NCBI GenBank assembly: GCA_019188255.1
Contig: JAETXT010000002.1
Coordinates: 558,001-622,000 of the forward strand
Source of the DNA: Verticillium longisporum
Taxonomy: Eukaryota; Ascomycota; Sordariomycetes; Glomerellales; Plectosphaerellaceae
DNA length: 64,000 bases
Direction: 5' to 3'
Below are positions 33,642-45,546 of this stretch, in pieces. Below the pieces are notes generated by a model that worked only from the letters and a program-made list of their open reading frames with translations, had not been told where the DNA came from and did not search any database. Each line of letters starts with the position of its first letter. The stretch's first letter is position 1. The translations under genes and the position numbers were made by a program.

Positions 33642-36600
33642 AGGTTTCGATTTCAAGGAGGGATAAATTCGTCTTCTTTTCTGGTTTACTGGAGAGGCTG
33701 AATAGATCGTCTGACGATGGAAGAATTAAGTCTTGCCTTCAGAAGAATGTCCCTTTGTTTGTGCCTACGGTAGTAGCCGTCATCGAGCTGCTTTCCTGAT
33801 AGTGTGGACTGGTGGGACGAATGCAAGGATGTTATACATTTCTCAACCTGGCCAAAGGAGTGTTACCAAGTCAAATGGCCTCCATATTATGCCATCCCTC
33901 TCTGTTGCAACGAGGCCTGCGTTGCAAAAACACCTAGCAAGGCGCGGCTGTCGAGGGATAAAGGACACAGCTCGTAAACATGCTGAGAATGCCATCTCTC
34001 CAATTGAGATGCATGTTCCACTTGTGTTCTTGACGCAGGCGCTTGACTCCTGAATGCTCGTGTTTTTCCAAACAAACAAAATAGTGGGTATCGTCTCAAG
34101 TCGGATGGTTATTGTCGGGTTCAAAAGTTATTTCTCTAGAACTGCAGAACACCCTGCTGAGCATCAAAGGCATAGTCACGACAAGAACTACTTGTTGTTG
34201 CATTCCTCGGCGTCTCAGTATTCTCCGCTTAATCGTGTAAATGGGAAAGTGTCATAGGTAGTCGAGTTAAGATGGTGTTGCTAGAAATATTCCTGAAAGC
34301 GGCATACAAGTCAAATACCTTACTCTCGGGCAGAGGATATGTTCGAACCAAGAATGAACTTATAAGATCATCACGTACAAACCGCCCGTCAAAACCGTGC
34401 AATACATCGTTCGAAAGCCAAGAGCGAGCATAAGATACACCAAGAAGACCAGGCATCTCGGCAGCTCCTGTGCATGGGATCGCAAAACCCGTGGGCAGAT
34501 CAGCTGGACAAACTGCCAAGTTGAGGCCCTGCAAGGACCTCCAGACGTGTCAGCTTGTCAATCAGCATTCTGTCTCGCACAATACTAGACTGGGCGAATC
34601 TTGAGCTGCAGGAACGAGAATTTACTCAAGATACAGTCACCCTGGACAGCAGAGGAACAGCGAAGACCGGGCGACCTTCAAGGCTGTCGCCGAGAACCTT
34701 CAGCTGTACAGACCAGCAGCGGCGCCCAGTCTCAGAAGCATCTGGAGCCATGTTCGTTCAGTCTGCTGCCTAGGACTTGCGTATCACTGCTAATGGTCAT
34801 CAAATCTGCCGTTGCAAGATAAATTGGCCAAGGGCATCTCCTCTTCGTATCAGTATGCGGACGGCCGGCAAGATTCCGGGGCCTCGACCGAAAGGCACAC
34901 GATCGTCATCCTGCTAAGGGGCTCGGCAATGACTGCCTCGGGTAACAACAAGGGAGACGTGCCGCCGAGTTGCAGATTGTGACAAGAGCCAAACAGGCGA
35001 TGCACAGCCGGGCCAGCACATAAAACGGGCGTAAAGTGACCAGGTCTTTCTTCGTGAAATGGGAATCACAGGGGAAGCGCCTCAAAGTTTCAGATGCTTC
35101 CTCCCTCCCTTTCAGACGCAATCTGACTGACCACTATCGGCAAAAAAAGGAGGCCATCGTGAGAAGAGCACTAATTTACATGACTAGCTGAATAGTGCTG
35201 GCTGGACCAATTTTTCTCGTATCCGACGAGAAAGTGGCACGTGCTTCGCTCGCCACGGAGACTCGATCCCCATGCCTGCCCTATTTCGGATGCAAAGAAA
35301 CCTGGGAGCGCGTTTACCCCCGTCAAACCTTGGTTGTGGGAGAGGTCTCAGAGCATGGACATTGGTGGCAAGGGGTCGGACTAATTATACGCGTAGACCT
35401 GTCAAAATGCAGAAGCGCGTCTCGATTAAACCTCAGGGATGGACATGACAAGTCGTGAAGGTTAGGTGAGTCTGAACCCGACAACATCATCCAGTGCATA
35501 TGATGGTATGGAGTCTTTGGTAGGACTTGGAAGCGCCTTGTTGCTTGGGGGTGGCTTTGAAAAGCCAACATACGTGACCAGGCACAGATCACCTCATCGC
35601 TCAGCTAAGTGGCTATGGGCCGCGCCCTAGCCAGTTGCAGCAGCTTGGATGGGTAGCCAAGAGATCAGATCATCAGCGCCGCGGCGCGTCAGTGGCAAGC
35701 GTTTCTTTGACAGCAGTGTCAAGAGGAGAGAGAGGGGGATCGCTTGGTGGCTGCAATATTGCATGCCATCATGACGCGTTTCGAGGTGCCCCAAAGCCTG
35801 CTTCCGATGGACGAAGGAGTGCAATGCTGGGCCGAGCAGCCGTTGCCTCCATTGGGGACTTCGAGAGTGCAGCAACTCCCAAAACAAGACATTCATGTGC
35901 AAGCCGTTGGAGCCGAGCGCATTCCGTCCAACCTATTTTTTGAGTTGGCCGACGGATTGATGGGCATGACTGATTGAACTAGCGCTCCCCCCTTTGACGT
36001 AAACAAGGCCGATCTTTTTTCGTTTCCGTCAACATGGCGGCCCTCAGAGAAGAAAAATTTCCCAGCAGACAGGTCAGAGTATCGAACCAAACGTAGCATT
36101 GATTCATGGTTGTCGTGCACGGCGTCGCAAGTGTGGTTGGAGTCAGGAACAAGCAAATATATGGGGGCGATGAGTTGGACGACCAGGACAGTAGCGGTCT
36201 GGATGCATCTTCAGCCCCCCACCCCTCCTCAGGCTGTACCCGAACATGGGTCGAGTATGCATCCTTCCCGACAATGACCCAAGATTTGCATCCATCCATC
36301 CGCGTGCAGGAAGATGCAACTCTGCTGGGGCTGATTGGCAGGCTTGTGCGATTCTTGTGTGGTTGGTAGGAAACAGGGCTCTCGATGCAACCCCACTGAA
36401 CGTTCGATCGAGATGGTAAGACCAGTTGCCCTATTGAGCGGCGAAGGAAGCATCGCATGTATGTGTGTCTTTGACGTCAAGTGCTGAAGAAAAAGGACCT
36501 TCTTCGCAGGTATTGGTTGGGATTCACAGCCTGAAACTCCACGAGAGTCAATACCCTAGGAGTCAAGGCACCCGCGAGCCTGCGAGAGATGGCTACTCCG

Positions 36601-38486
36601 CCGAATGGCCCCTCCGCCCAATTATCGTCGGTACCCGCCGTTCTGGGGAGCCTTTGAGTAATGTCAATGGAGTCCCAGCCAGCCACAGGTCTGACCCATC
36701 GAGAGAGAGAGATGTCTGCATCGGAGACCCAATTATCCGTGGGCTCCTGTTGTGGTCCCAAGCCGATCCAGAGATGGAATTGTTTCGGTCGCGGGCGTCG
36801 CTCACTGTCACCGAAGGAATATCGAATACCTCAGCAGCGGCCGGCAACTCCCTTGCCCTCTCCAGGAAGGCGAAGTAAGTCAACATTGGGTATGCCGGGG
36901 TTTTTTGATTGCATCCAGGACCTACCGATGAGTGTGACACCCCTGCCAGATGCCAGACGTCCAGGGACAGGAGGACTTTATTGAGACGATCTCCGAGAGA
37001 CAAGCGAGGATAGGAAACGAGAAAAGGGGTTTTCTCCTTTGGGGGAGGTTTTCTCCTTTGGCGCCGTCCACTCCACTGACACACGACCCTGGGCACACGA
37101 CACACGACACACCCCTGGGGCTAGGAGGCAATGGATGGGTTTCCAAGGAGTCGAGCCTCGGTCGGCGGCGCCAAGGCGGGGTAGCGCCACGGCAGTCTTG
37201 ACTCGCACGCCATACCACCAAGGGCATTTGGTCGTGTGATCGTGGAGGAACGACCCTGGTTCATTTCACCCAAGAGTCAATCGGAGACGCACCCGCGTGT
37301 CTCGCCTGTATCTCGCTGTCTTTCGTCGAGTGCCTTACCGCCTGGCTCCCGCTGCCACTGGAATGGCGTGGCAGCCCTTTGGGCGCGATGAACAGCTGCA
37401 GCGGAACCCAGGGCGTGTTTCTCCCATATTCGTCGCGGTTGAGGGCGGGTGCTGTGCCACCTGAGGAGATGCTCGGGAGTTGGTGGGAGGAAACAGTATT
37501 CGTATTGGCACAAGCTTTCCAGGGATATCAATGCCATTCTTGGCAATTTTTAGGTTATGCTGGGACGTTCTTGGGTCAGGGATCTTCGTCAGCTCGCGTG
37601 CCTTGTCTTTTCCCGGGCGGGTGGTCAATACGTCTGCTACGTAGGCAGTCAGTAAGTAGGTAGCTGATCAAGACAGGGCTGCCAAAGGATGGGATGTGAC
37701 ACTCAAAGTGACGGCGGAGATTCGATGCAAGCAGAACCTGCGCTGTCGGGACAGCCGACACGCGACCAGGAGGAGCCAACGACGATACGAGGCCCACGAG
37801 TAATTTGGCCTGTGTTTGCTAGTCAAACCCCAGAGCACCTGCCCTGCCTGCCTGCCCCCCGAAAAGGACCCCAAAAGCCCCAAAACCAAGGAGCCAGCCC
37901 CCAAGAGACACCCCCCCCAAAAGGTCCAGCCAAAGCCTCCCCCCAAAGCAAGCAAAATGTCGGGACAGCGCCATCGCCCAGCGCCACTCAGCCTAGCATG
38001 GAAAAGGGTAGAGCACCGGGAAGATGTGTTCGAAGCGGATCCTGCGATCTACGAATAGACTGGGGCGCACGCGACACGGCACTCCCTTTCATTCCGTCTT
38101 CGCCCTGGATCTCGCGGCCCCCTCCACCCTCGCCCTTCTCCCCGGCCGGGTTGTAACTGCATTTCCTTGTTGGGCCCCTTCCTTCCTTCCATGATCCAGG
38201 GTCAGGCTCCCGGGCGTGGCCCGTGAGTGACGGATGGGGGTGTGTTACCTACTAAGGCAAGGCCAGGTACCTGCTGAGGTACCTTGCCTTACTTCTAAAG
38301 TAGGCCCCCCCTAACGGCAACCACGATCCCGTCGATTTCGTAACATCCTGCTCCTGCCCACTTTCTCCTCCTTTCACCACCTTCAACTCTCCTTCGGGAC
38401 CCCTTCACTCTCTCGGATGGCCTGGTGACGGACGCTTCAACACGTTCCGCACCACTCGCTCCACGCCCACCCAAGCCGCCGCGGCC
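33642..38486. other. long gene-free stretch, 4.8 kb
   Basis: I found no supportable gene on either strand. The many short frames overlap each other and lack motifs. Composition changes along it: 33.6-36.5 kb is mixed and AT-richer, while 37.7-38.2 kb is C/A-rich (many CCCC and AAAA runs). A 14-bp direct repeat (GTTTTCTCCTTTGG) occurs at 37029 and 37048. The last kilobase is the promoter and leader of the sulfatase-like gene. A degraded transposon is possible for the first part, but no terminal repeats or transposase motifs were seen. Confidence 0.4.
38253..38291. repeat. 10-bp perfect inverted repeat with internal AGGTACCT palindromes
   Basis: TAAGGCAAGG (38253-38262) pairs with CCTTGCCTTA (38282-38291). 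AGGTACCT palindromes occupy 38265-38272 and 38277-38284. It sits about 195 bp upstream of the sulfatase-like start codon and may be a regulatory dyad. Confidence 0.7.
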
Positions 38487-41400
38487 ATGGCTTTCCTCGG
38501 TTCTCCAGCGCCTTTCTTCTTCTCCTCCTTCACCGTCGCCATCCTCGCCAGCAAGGCTGTCCACCTCATCGCTCACTTCTCCACTGTTCCCTTCAGTGCG
38601 TTCATCATCTACCTGCCGACCTTCTTGATCTACGACCTGCTCGCTGTCTTTGTACTTCGCCTCTTGCTACAGAATTCTCGTGGCGGCTTCTGGCTCATCC
38701 CCGTCTCCATCGGCTCTCTCATCTCGTAAGTTTTTTATACCCGTGCTCACCTGCCTCTTCTTGGCACACGAGCTGCGCACAACTTGTGCAGAGCATGATT
38801 TGCACTCGAGCCATCCCCCCTTCCGTCATGTCTGCGGGAAAGAGGAGCGGAATATAACTAACATGACAACTCTCTCATCAGCTTCATCGCCGTCGGTGGA
38901 GCTGCTTCTCAGCTCGGATTCTTCGCTCAAACCAGCGGCGAACTGCAATGGCGCGATGCTCAGGCCTATGCCAACAAGGAGGGTCTCGAAGTCCTCCTCT
39001 CCGGTAGTGCTGCCTTGCTAGCCTTTACCGGTGCCATCTACGCCGTTGGCTTCGTTCTCCGCAACATCCTGCACAACGCTGTCGGCAATGTTCTGCAGTC
39101 CTTTGGCGAAGATGTTCTGTCGATCCTCCGCTGGCTGTCCAAGTTCCGTTCTGCTCAACTTCGCAGGTCGCGCGCCGAGAAACGCGATGCCCACCCCCTG
39201 AATAAGGATCGCGATGAAGAAGGTGCCGCCTCGGCCGAGATGCTCCTACATAACGGCACAGCGCGAATCAGTGAGGACCACTCCGACGTTTCGACGCTCC
39301 TAGACGAGTCGTTCCCTGAGAAGGGTTACGAGTACGACCAGCCTGAACCGAGCCGCCGACGTCGACGCCTCCCAGCTTGGATCGGCTTGTTCTTCTTTGC
39401 GGTGTACCTGACCATTGCTTACATCACACGGCCCGCACGGCCTTACGACTACATGTCCATCACCCTGCCCATCTCCATGCTGGACGTCTTCCAGAACCAT
39501 GCCGACTACTGCACCCTGCAGAACAGCATCTATGACAACCCCTGGCCATTTCCCGACCTGCTCGCAGAGGATCACTGGGAGAAGCCCGGTGCCAACTCCA
39601 AGGGCTGGGCGCCAGGCTCCGATAGCAAGCTGGCTCAGGAGTACCGTGAGAGGACGCCGCAGTGGCTCCCTGAGGAGCTGCCGCGCGGCTTTTCCGGTGG
39701 GACCCCTTCGCTTCAAGAATGGCTTCCTCGGATCGCATAAGCCTAAGGGGCCGGGCCAGACGCCATCCTGCCCAAACGTCCCCCTGGAGCCACCCTTCTA
39801 CAATCCGGTAAACGACCCCCTCAAGATCACCAACCTCGACAATGATATCTTGGAGCCCCTGCGAAAGCCACTTGAAGACGGCTCTATCAAGATCAAGAAC
39901 GTTGTGCTCGTTCTCATGGAGAGCTTGCGCCAGGAATTCTGGCCGATGAAGCAAGGATCAGAGCCGTGGAAGAACATTATGGAGTCGCACGAAGGCGAGT
40001 CGAAGGCAGCGAAGGATAAGATTAACCAGATATTGTCCCAGATGGCTCCGCATATCGAACAGATCTCTGGAGTCTCGGGTGGCTTCAAGGACTCCGCCGG
40101 CAAGGAGTTCCCAAAGGCAAAGAAGCACTGGACTGATTCCAGTGCAAAAGGATTTGGCGGCGTCAACGTCGTCGGCTCCTACACTGCTGCTTCCATGTCG
40201 ACGAAGAGCTTTGGTTCGGTGCACTGCGGCGCCTGGCCGATGCCCGTGGACAAATTCGACGAGGCTGACACCGACAGCTACCAGCCGTGCATCCCGCAGG
40301 TTCTCGACCTTTTCAACAAAGCCAAGGTCGATGACGAGGCGCCCAGCGATGACTTCCGCGACCAGGAATGGATGCCGGCCCTTTTCGAAGCTGAGGTGGA
40401 GGAGTACGACAGGCAGGAAATTTTCGACCAAAAGATTGGATTCAAGCACATTGTCACGCGAAAGCAGATCGAGGAGAGCCCCAGGTTCAACTCGTCCAAC
40501 ATCTTGAACCAGAAGGTGAACTACTTCGCATACCCCGAACCCGTCCTCAAGCCGCACATTTCGGAATTCGTGCGCAGCGCCCGCGCCAAGGACAAGCGCA
40601 TCTGGATGTCGCATTTCACCAGTACAACCCACCACGCTTGGGATACCCCCAGCGATTTCAGCACACTCGATTACCTGCCCAGCAAGGGCAGCAACGCGTG
40701 GCACACAGATTTTAACAAATACCTCAACACCCTCCGCTATCACGACAAGTGGATGGGCGAGCTCATGCAGCTCTTCGACGACCTCGACATGACCAACGAA
40801 ACGTTGATTGTCTTCATCGGTGACCACGGTCAAACATTTAAGGAGGACTACCGCAAGACGGGGACATACGAAGTGCCCCACGTCTCCGACTTCCGCGTAC
40901 CCATTACGTTCCGCCATCCGCACCTGCCGCGCGTACAGTCCGCCGTCAATGCGACATCCATCTCTGTCCTGCCAACGATTCTTGATCTGCTTGTCAGCAG
41001 CGGCTCTCTCAACAAGCGCGATACCGAGATGGCATCGGATCTCGCGCAGGACTACGAAGGGCAGTCTCTTGTGCGGGAGTACAAGAAGAAGGACGGCAAG
41101 CGGCGGGCGTGGAACTTTTCAGTCATCAACTCGGGTGCCGGCATGTTGACTGTAACGTCAGCTGATGTGCCGTACAAGCTCAACATGCCGCTCGAAAAAG
41201 TGTTCGAGTACATGGTCTCGAACCTGGCGGAGGATCCGACAGAGCGAAAGGCCGTGACGGCGTGGACGTACGACGAAATGGTCGCCAGCGTCGGGAAGAA
41301 GATGGGCAACGACGCCAAGGTCTGGGCCGAGGAGGCTGTTGCGGTGGGCAAGTGGTGGGCCAAGGAGCGGAAGCGATTATGGAGGTATCGCACGCTGCCC

Positions 41401-41535
41401 TTCTACCCGGGCACGTCGGGCCTCAAGGGGCATGGCCCCCCTGGGTTTGGTCCGCCGGGGTTCGGTCCCCCAGGACATGGCCCGCCAGGACATCGGCCTC
41501 CAGGACGAGGCCCACCGCCACCTCATCCTTACTGA
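38487..41535 (+). CDS. membrane sulfatase / LTA-synthase-like phosphotransferase (two apparent frameshifts)
   Basis: Polytopic protein with about five N-terminal membrane helices and an extracytoplasmic alkaline-phosphatase-superfamily domain, a fungal family related to sulfatases and lipoteichoic-acid synthase. Exons are 38487-38725 and 38882-41535 (156-nt intron); about 964 aa after correction. Catalytic-type motifs are VVLVLMESLRQEFWP (metal and nucleophile region), MSHFTSTTHHAWDTPSDF, ETLIVFIGDHGQTF (the metal-binding D-H-G) and VPITFRHPHLP. The tail is a Gly/Pro repeat (GHGPPGFGPPGFGPPGHGPP). Two shifts occur within 17 bp, at T4 39690-39693 and C4 39703-39706. One added base in each gives LPRGFFRWDPLRFKNGF, which reads through smoothly. 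The substrate is unknown; a phospho-transfer to glycan or lipid at the cell surface is inference. Confidence 0.85.
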
Positions 41536-43335
41536 TACCATCAAGGGGCTGGCGAGCCCTTGTAAGATTACAAAGCACTAGCATCAACGATACATGTCTA
41601 ATTCATTTTTCTGTTCTCTGAATTCCTGTTGCAATACCATGCTTGAGTGACGGTGATGGCGCTAACATCTGCCTGGTACACTTTTTTTTCGATGACCACA
41701 AGTATGTAATACCAGCTAACCGAGGACGCTGATACTCAAGAGGATCCTACCGAGGGAGGAATTCCTCAGCTACGCCACTCCATCGAGCCTCGAAGAGTCT
41801 GGAGCTCGCGTAACGCACGCTTCTTAGCATGACACGCCCTCCGCAGGGAGGCATCGTAGCGCTCGCGAAGGACCACAAAAATGAACGGGACCCAAGCATT
41901 CGAATGCTACCGGACCCCAAGATCGCAGAAAGCTTGTCCCGACATCACGGGCGGAGGAGCCAGGGTGGGGGAGACGCACAAGCCGCATCTCACCGCCGCC
42001 CTTGGAATTTCAGGACCTCGATCTCGAACCTCGACCAGTCACGACATGCTAGATTAGGGGTGAAAGAAAAGGGGGGGGACTCCGGCGCGGGAAGAAGAGC
42101 GGACGAAGAGAGGTCATGGCACAGGGTACGCAAGCGCCCGCGCAGGCGCGTGCTGGAATTTCCCCTGTTCGTATTCGTGCGGAGTAGGTACAAGGGGGGT
42201 GTGGATTTCGTCAGCCCAGCCCCTATACACTGCAATTGGAAGCTGAAGAAAAAGAACAATGCTCCGCCATGAAAATAGGAAAAAGGGCACGAAGCGGGCT
42301 GGAACGTTTCGGCAGGCGAGCAACTTCCTGTTCTGACCGGCGTTCCCCCTTTATTGCGCCATCGAGGGAGGCACGCTGCTTCGGTTCCGTGACGCGAGGG
42401 AGAGGGGGCCGTACGGGCATGTGCGTGTGATGGAACGTTCGGCTGCTGGTGCGCCCGTGCCTTGGGGACTGTGTAGCGGAGTTGGGCTGGGGCTGCTTCT
42501 TCTCTGTCATGTTCATTTGCAGATGGGATGGATGCGTGTGTGTTGCTTTGCCTGGTCTACGGTCTGGCCGGGCGGGGCGGTGATGACGATGCAATTTCGG
42601 GGGGACGGTTCCATCTGCATGGTGGCTGTGCGTGATACGAAGTGTAGGTAGGTAGGTACCTCGCCCAGGCACGTCTCGGACAAATGCAGTGGGCATCAAT
42701 TCCTTCGGTCAAACAGCCCAAGGGTTGCCTATGCCTTTTGGAGTGTAGGTTTAATCAGTGCTGTTGGGGAAGGTCATCACCTAGCAGACACAGGGTTGGT
42801 TCCCTATTCGAGGAACAATGGTTTATAGGGGCAGTGGCCTGGCCCCTTGAGGTGAAGAAGATTGAATCATCTAGACGTGGTTTGGCATGTGGGACAATGC
42901 CACTGTCTGAGACCGTGCAGAACCCTCTTGAGGGCGGGCCTCTTGTCTCTTGGGTACCTACTCAAGGTGTTGCAGCCTCAAGAAATAGACTTTTGACAAA
43001 GTTCACAATGGACGAACACTATCCTGCAATTGATTCAGGGGCACAGATGCTCGGCAGTCACATCGCCGCACTTTCGAATCCGGGGAAAAGGGGCTGTTGC
43101 TTCATTGGAAGTAGAGGCCACCAGGCTTCGGGGGTCCTTTTGTGGGCCGCCTTGAACTGCTGAGTCAGCCCCACCTGACGTCGGTCCCTTCTCATCGCCG
43201 CTGCCTCTTGAACATGGAGCACAGCATCGCGACCTTCATCCCGACGCCATCGCGATAGCACCTGTCTACCCAGCACCAAGTGTGCATCTATCAGGCATCT
43301 CAAAAAGAGACAAGAACGAGAGCGCACATCGCACC
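41536..43335. other. intergenic 41536-43335
   Basis: About 1.8 kb with no supported gene, between two plus-strand genes. It contains poly-purine and G-rich patches around 42060-42080 and a GTAGGTAGGTAGGTACC element near 42645-42662. The distal part should be the promoter of the PTPA gene. Confidence 0.4.
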
Positions 43336-44740
43336 ATGGATCCCCCGCCGCCACCCGCAGGTGCCACATCCCCTCACCCCTGCCTCACAAAACTCGACCC
43401 CTCAACACCACACACCTTTCAACCCCCCGTCAAGCGCATCAACGAGGGCCCCGATGTCTCTACGTTTCTCGAATCAAAGGCTCACCGCGATATCACGACC
43501 TTCGTCCTCCAGCTGAACCGCGCTCTCTGCCCCGAACTCATCCCAGCCACTTCGACCACAAAGGAATCCATCAAGACGTATCCCTCAACCTCCGTCCCCC
43601 CCGCCGCCGACCTGCCGCCCCAGATCCTTGCTCTGCAGTCACTTCTCCGCTCGGCAGAGGCCCTCATCACCGAAGCACCCCCGATCAGGGCCCTCGCCGC
43701 TTCGGCAACGCTAGCTTCCGCACCTGGTCCAAGCTACTCGAATCTCACGCCCCAACCCTCCTCACCAATCTCCTGCCCCCGAGATTCTGAACTTTGGCGG
43801 CTCCTCCCCGCTGCCAGAGCTCCAGGCCTACTTTCTCGGTTCCTTCGGCAGCCCGCAGCGTCTGGACTACGGTACCGGCCACGAGCTGTCCTTCCTAGCC
43901 TTCCTCGGCGGCCTCTACAAGCTCAACTTCTTCCCCTCCTCCCCGTCCTCCTCCCCCGGCGACACGGAGCGCCTCATCTCACTCGCCGTCCTGGGCCCCT
44001 ACCTGTCCCTCGTCCGCACCCTCATCAAGACCTACACTCTCGAGCCCGCCGGCTCCCACGGCGTCTGGGGCCTCGACGACCACGCCTTCCTCCCCTACAT
44101 CCTCGGCTCCGCCCAGCTGAGCCGCGCCGTGCCGCCCTCGTCCCCGATGCCCCAAGAGGGCTCCGTCCGCGGCGCCCCGCGCCCCGCCGACGTCGCCCGC
44201 CCCGACGCCGTCGACGCCGACCGCCGCGCCGCCAACCTCTACTTCGCCGCCGTCGGCTTCATCAACGACGTGAAAACGGGGCCCTTTTGGGAGCACTCGC
44301 CGCTCCTCTTCGACATCAGCGGCATCCGCGACGGCTGGGGTAAGATCAACAAGGGCATGCTCAAAATGTTCGCCGCCGAGGTCCTCGCCAAGTTCCCCGT
44401 CGTCCAGCACTTCCCCTTTGGCGTCCTCTTCGCCTGGGACCGCGACCCCGACGCGCCGCCGCCCGTCGCGAGCGTCCACCTCGCCCACCAGCCGCCCATG
44501 GCTGCGCCGCAAGGAGGCGCGGCGGCAGCTGCTGGTGTTGCTGCTTCTGCTGGCAGGGGCAGCGGGGCGCCGCCGACGAGCAGGACACCCGGGGGGCCTG
44601 GAACGCGTGCGCCGTGGGCTGGGAGCGCAGGGCGTGTGCCACAGCCACCGCCGCCGCCGCCATCTTCGCGGGGGCCGGGCGAGGGGTCTGGCTCGACGGA
44701 TCCGCAGATTACCATGACCAAGGCGCCGTGGGCCACGTGA
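43336..44740 (+). CDS. PP2A phosphatase activator PTPA (Rrd-type peptidyl-prolyl isomerase; two apparent frameshifts)
   Basis: Phosphotyrosyl phosphatase activator, which activates PP2A-type catalytic subunits and has peptidyl-prolyl isomerase activity; cytosolic and nuclear. No intron is seen. Conserved blocks are [108 protein letters not shown] and [11 protein letters not shown]. The frame shifts at C-runs 43678-43682 and 43776-43780; one extra C in each gives a continuous 468-aa protein. The C-terminal extension is Ala/Gly/Pro-rich and ends TMTKAPWAT, as in fungal Rrd proteins. The start is Met 43336. The Rrd1 versus Rrd2 type cannot be decided by eye. Confidence 0.92.
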
Positions 44741-45054
44741 GCAGTGAGGGGTAGCATGGAGCGAACAGTGTCGTTAGTGATGGAGCAGCTCGACACTCAG
44801 CACGCTGAGGACTGACGGTTGTCAAGTGACGTGAGGACACGGCACAGACGCCAAAAAATCTAGACAGCATAGAATCAGGCGGAACAATGCATGACGAGAG
44901 ACGATTCAAAAACGTACGCTGAATTGCTGGCGAGAGAGGGTATACAGACTAACGAAACGCGAACACAACCGCCAGGTGGAAAACAAAAAGAGCGAAATCA
45001 ACGCTGCCACCAGTTCCACCTCTCGCTTCAAAATCACGAATCGTAGATATCCAG
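44741..45054. other. convergent 3' flank 44741-45054
   Basis: Spacer between the ends of the PTPA gene (plus) and the Ala/Pro-rich gene (minus). Nothing else is recognised. Confidence 0.45.
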
Positions 45055-45375
45055 CTAAACGTCCTGATCCTCGTCTCCCTCGAGCTCCACATTCGGTGCC
45101 TCTGTTCCAATGATGCTGTGAACCACAAAACGGTGAGGATCTGTTGCCGTCCCATCACGCAACCGCTCCGTGTCATGACCGCTGACAGAATCTTCACTCA
45201 ACCCTGAAGATGTGTCACGTTCAGAAGTGGATTCGGTCAGCGAAAGAGAAAGCCCTTGCGGGTGCACATCGACCAAATCTTCTTGGCCCCATTCGAAACT
45301 CCATTCAGAAATTGGGGCCCCCTCGCTGTCCTTAGCCTCTTCCACGGATGGCAGAGTTGTCTTCACAACGCGGAC
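45055..45375 (-). CDS. coding-like exon, possible alternative 3' end of the Ala/Pro-rich gene
   Basis: A 107-codon open stretch follows the acceptor GCGTTAG and ends at TAG 45055-45057. The sequence is clearly coding-like (VRVVKTTLPSVEEAKDSEGA, SEWSFEWGQEDLVDVHPQGL, HRFVVHSIIGTEAPNVELEG). It has no Met start in its own frame, so it must be spliced to something. A GAG|GTGAAG donor inside the last exon of the upstream gene (exon end 45574) joins it in phase 0 across a 198-nt intron, replacing the KKDAPTA ending and giving 290 aa. It might instead belong to a separate gene whose first exon I cannot see. Confidence 0.4.
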   Translation of the reverse strand, partial: VRVVKTTLPSVEEAKDSEGAPISEWSFEWGQEDLVDVHPQGLSLSLTESTSERDTSSGLSEDSVSGHDTERLRDGTATDPHRFVVHSIIGTEAPNVELEGDEDQDV

Positions 45376-45546
45376 CTAACGCAGCTCCTAATCTGGCAAG
45401 CGAGAATGAGTGAGGAAAACGTCGGAAAGTGGAACAGTTGAAGAGATGCCGCGCACGCCTGGCAGACGAGTCGAGACGAAGAGACGTGATGCTGGAACCG
45501 GAACGAAAGCAAAAGGTGGAAAGGAGGTCGGGCGACGACCGCCTGA

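Noticed and set aside
39958..40923. A 321-codon minus-strand frame
   Set aside because: Antisense of the sulfatase-like catalytic domain.
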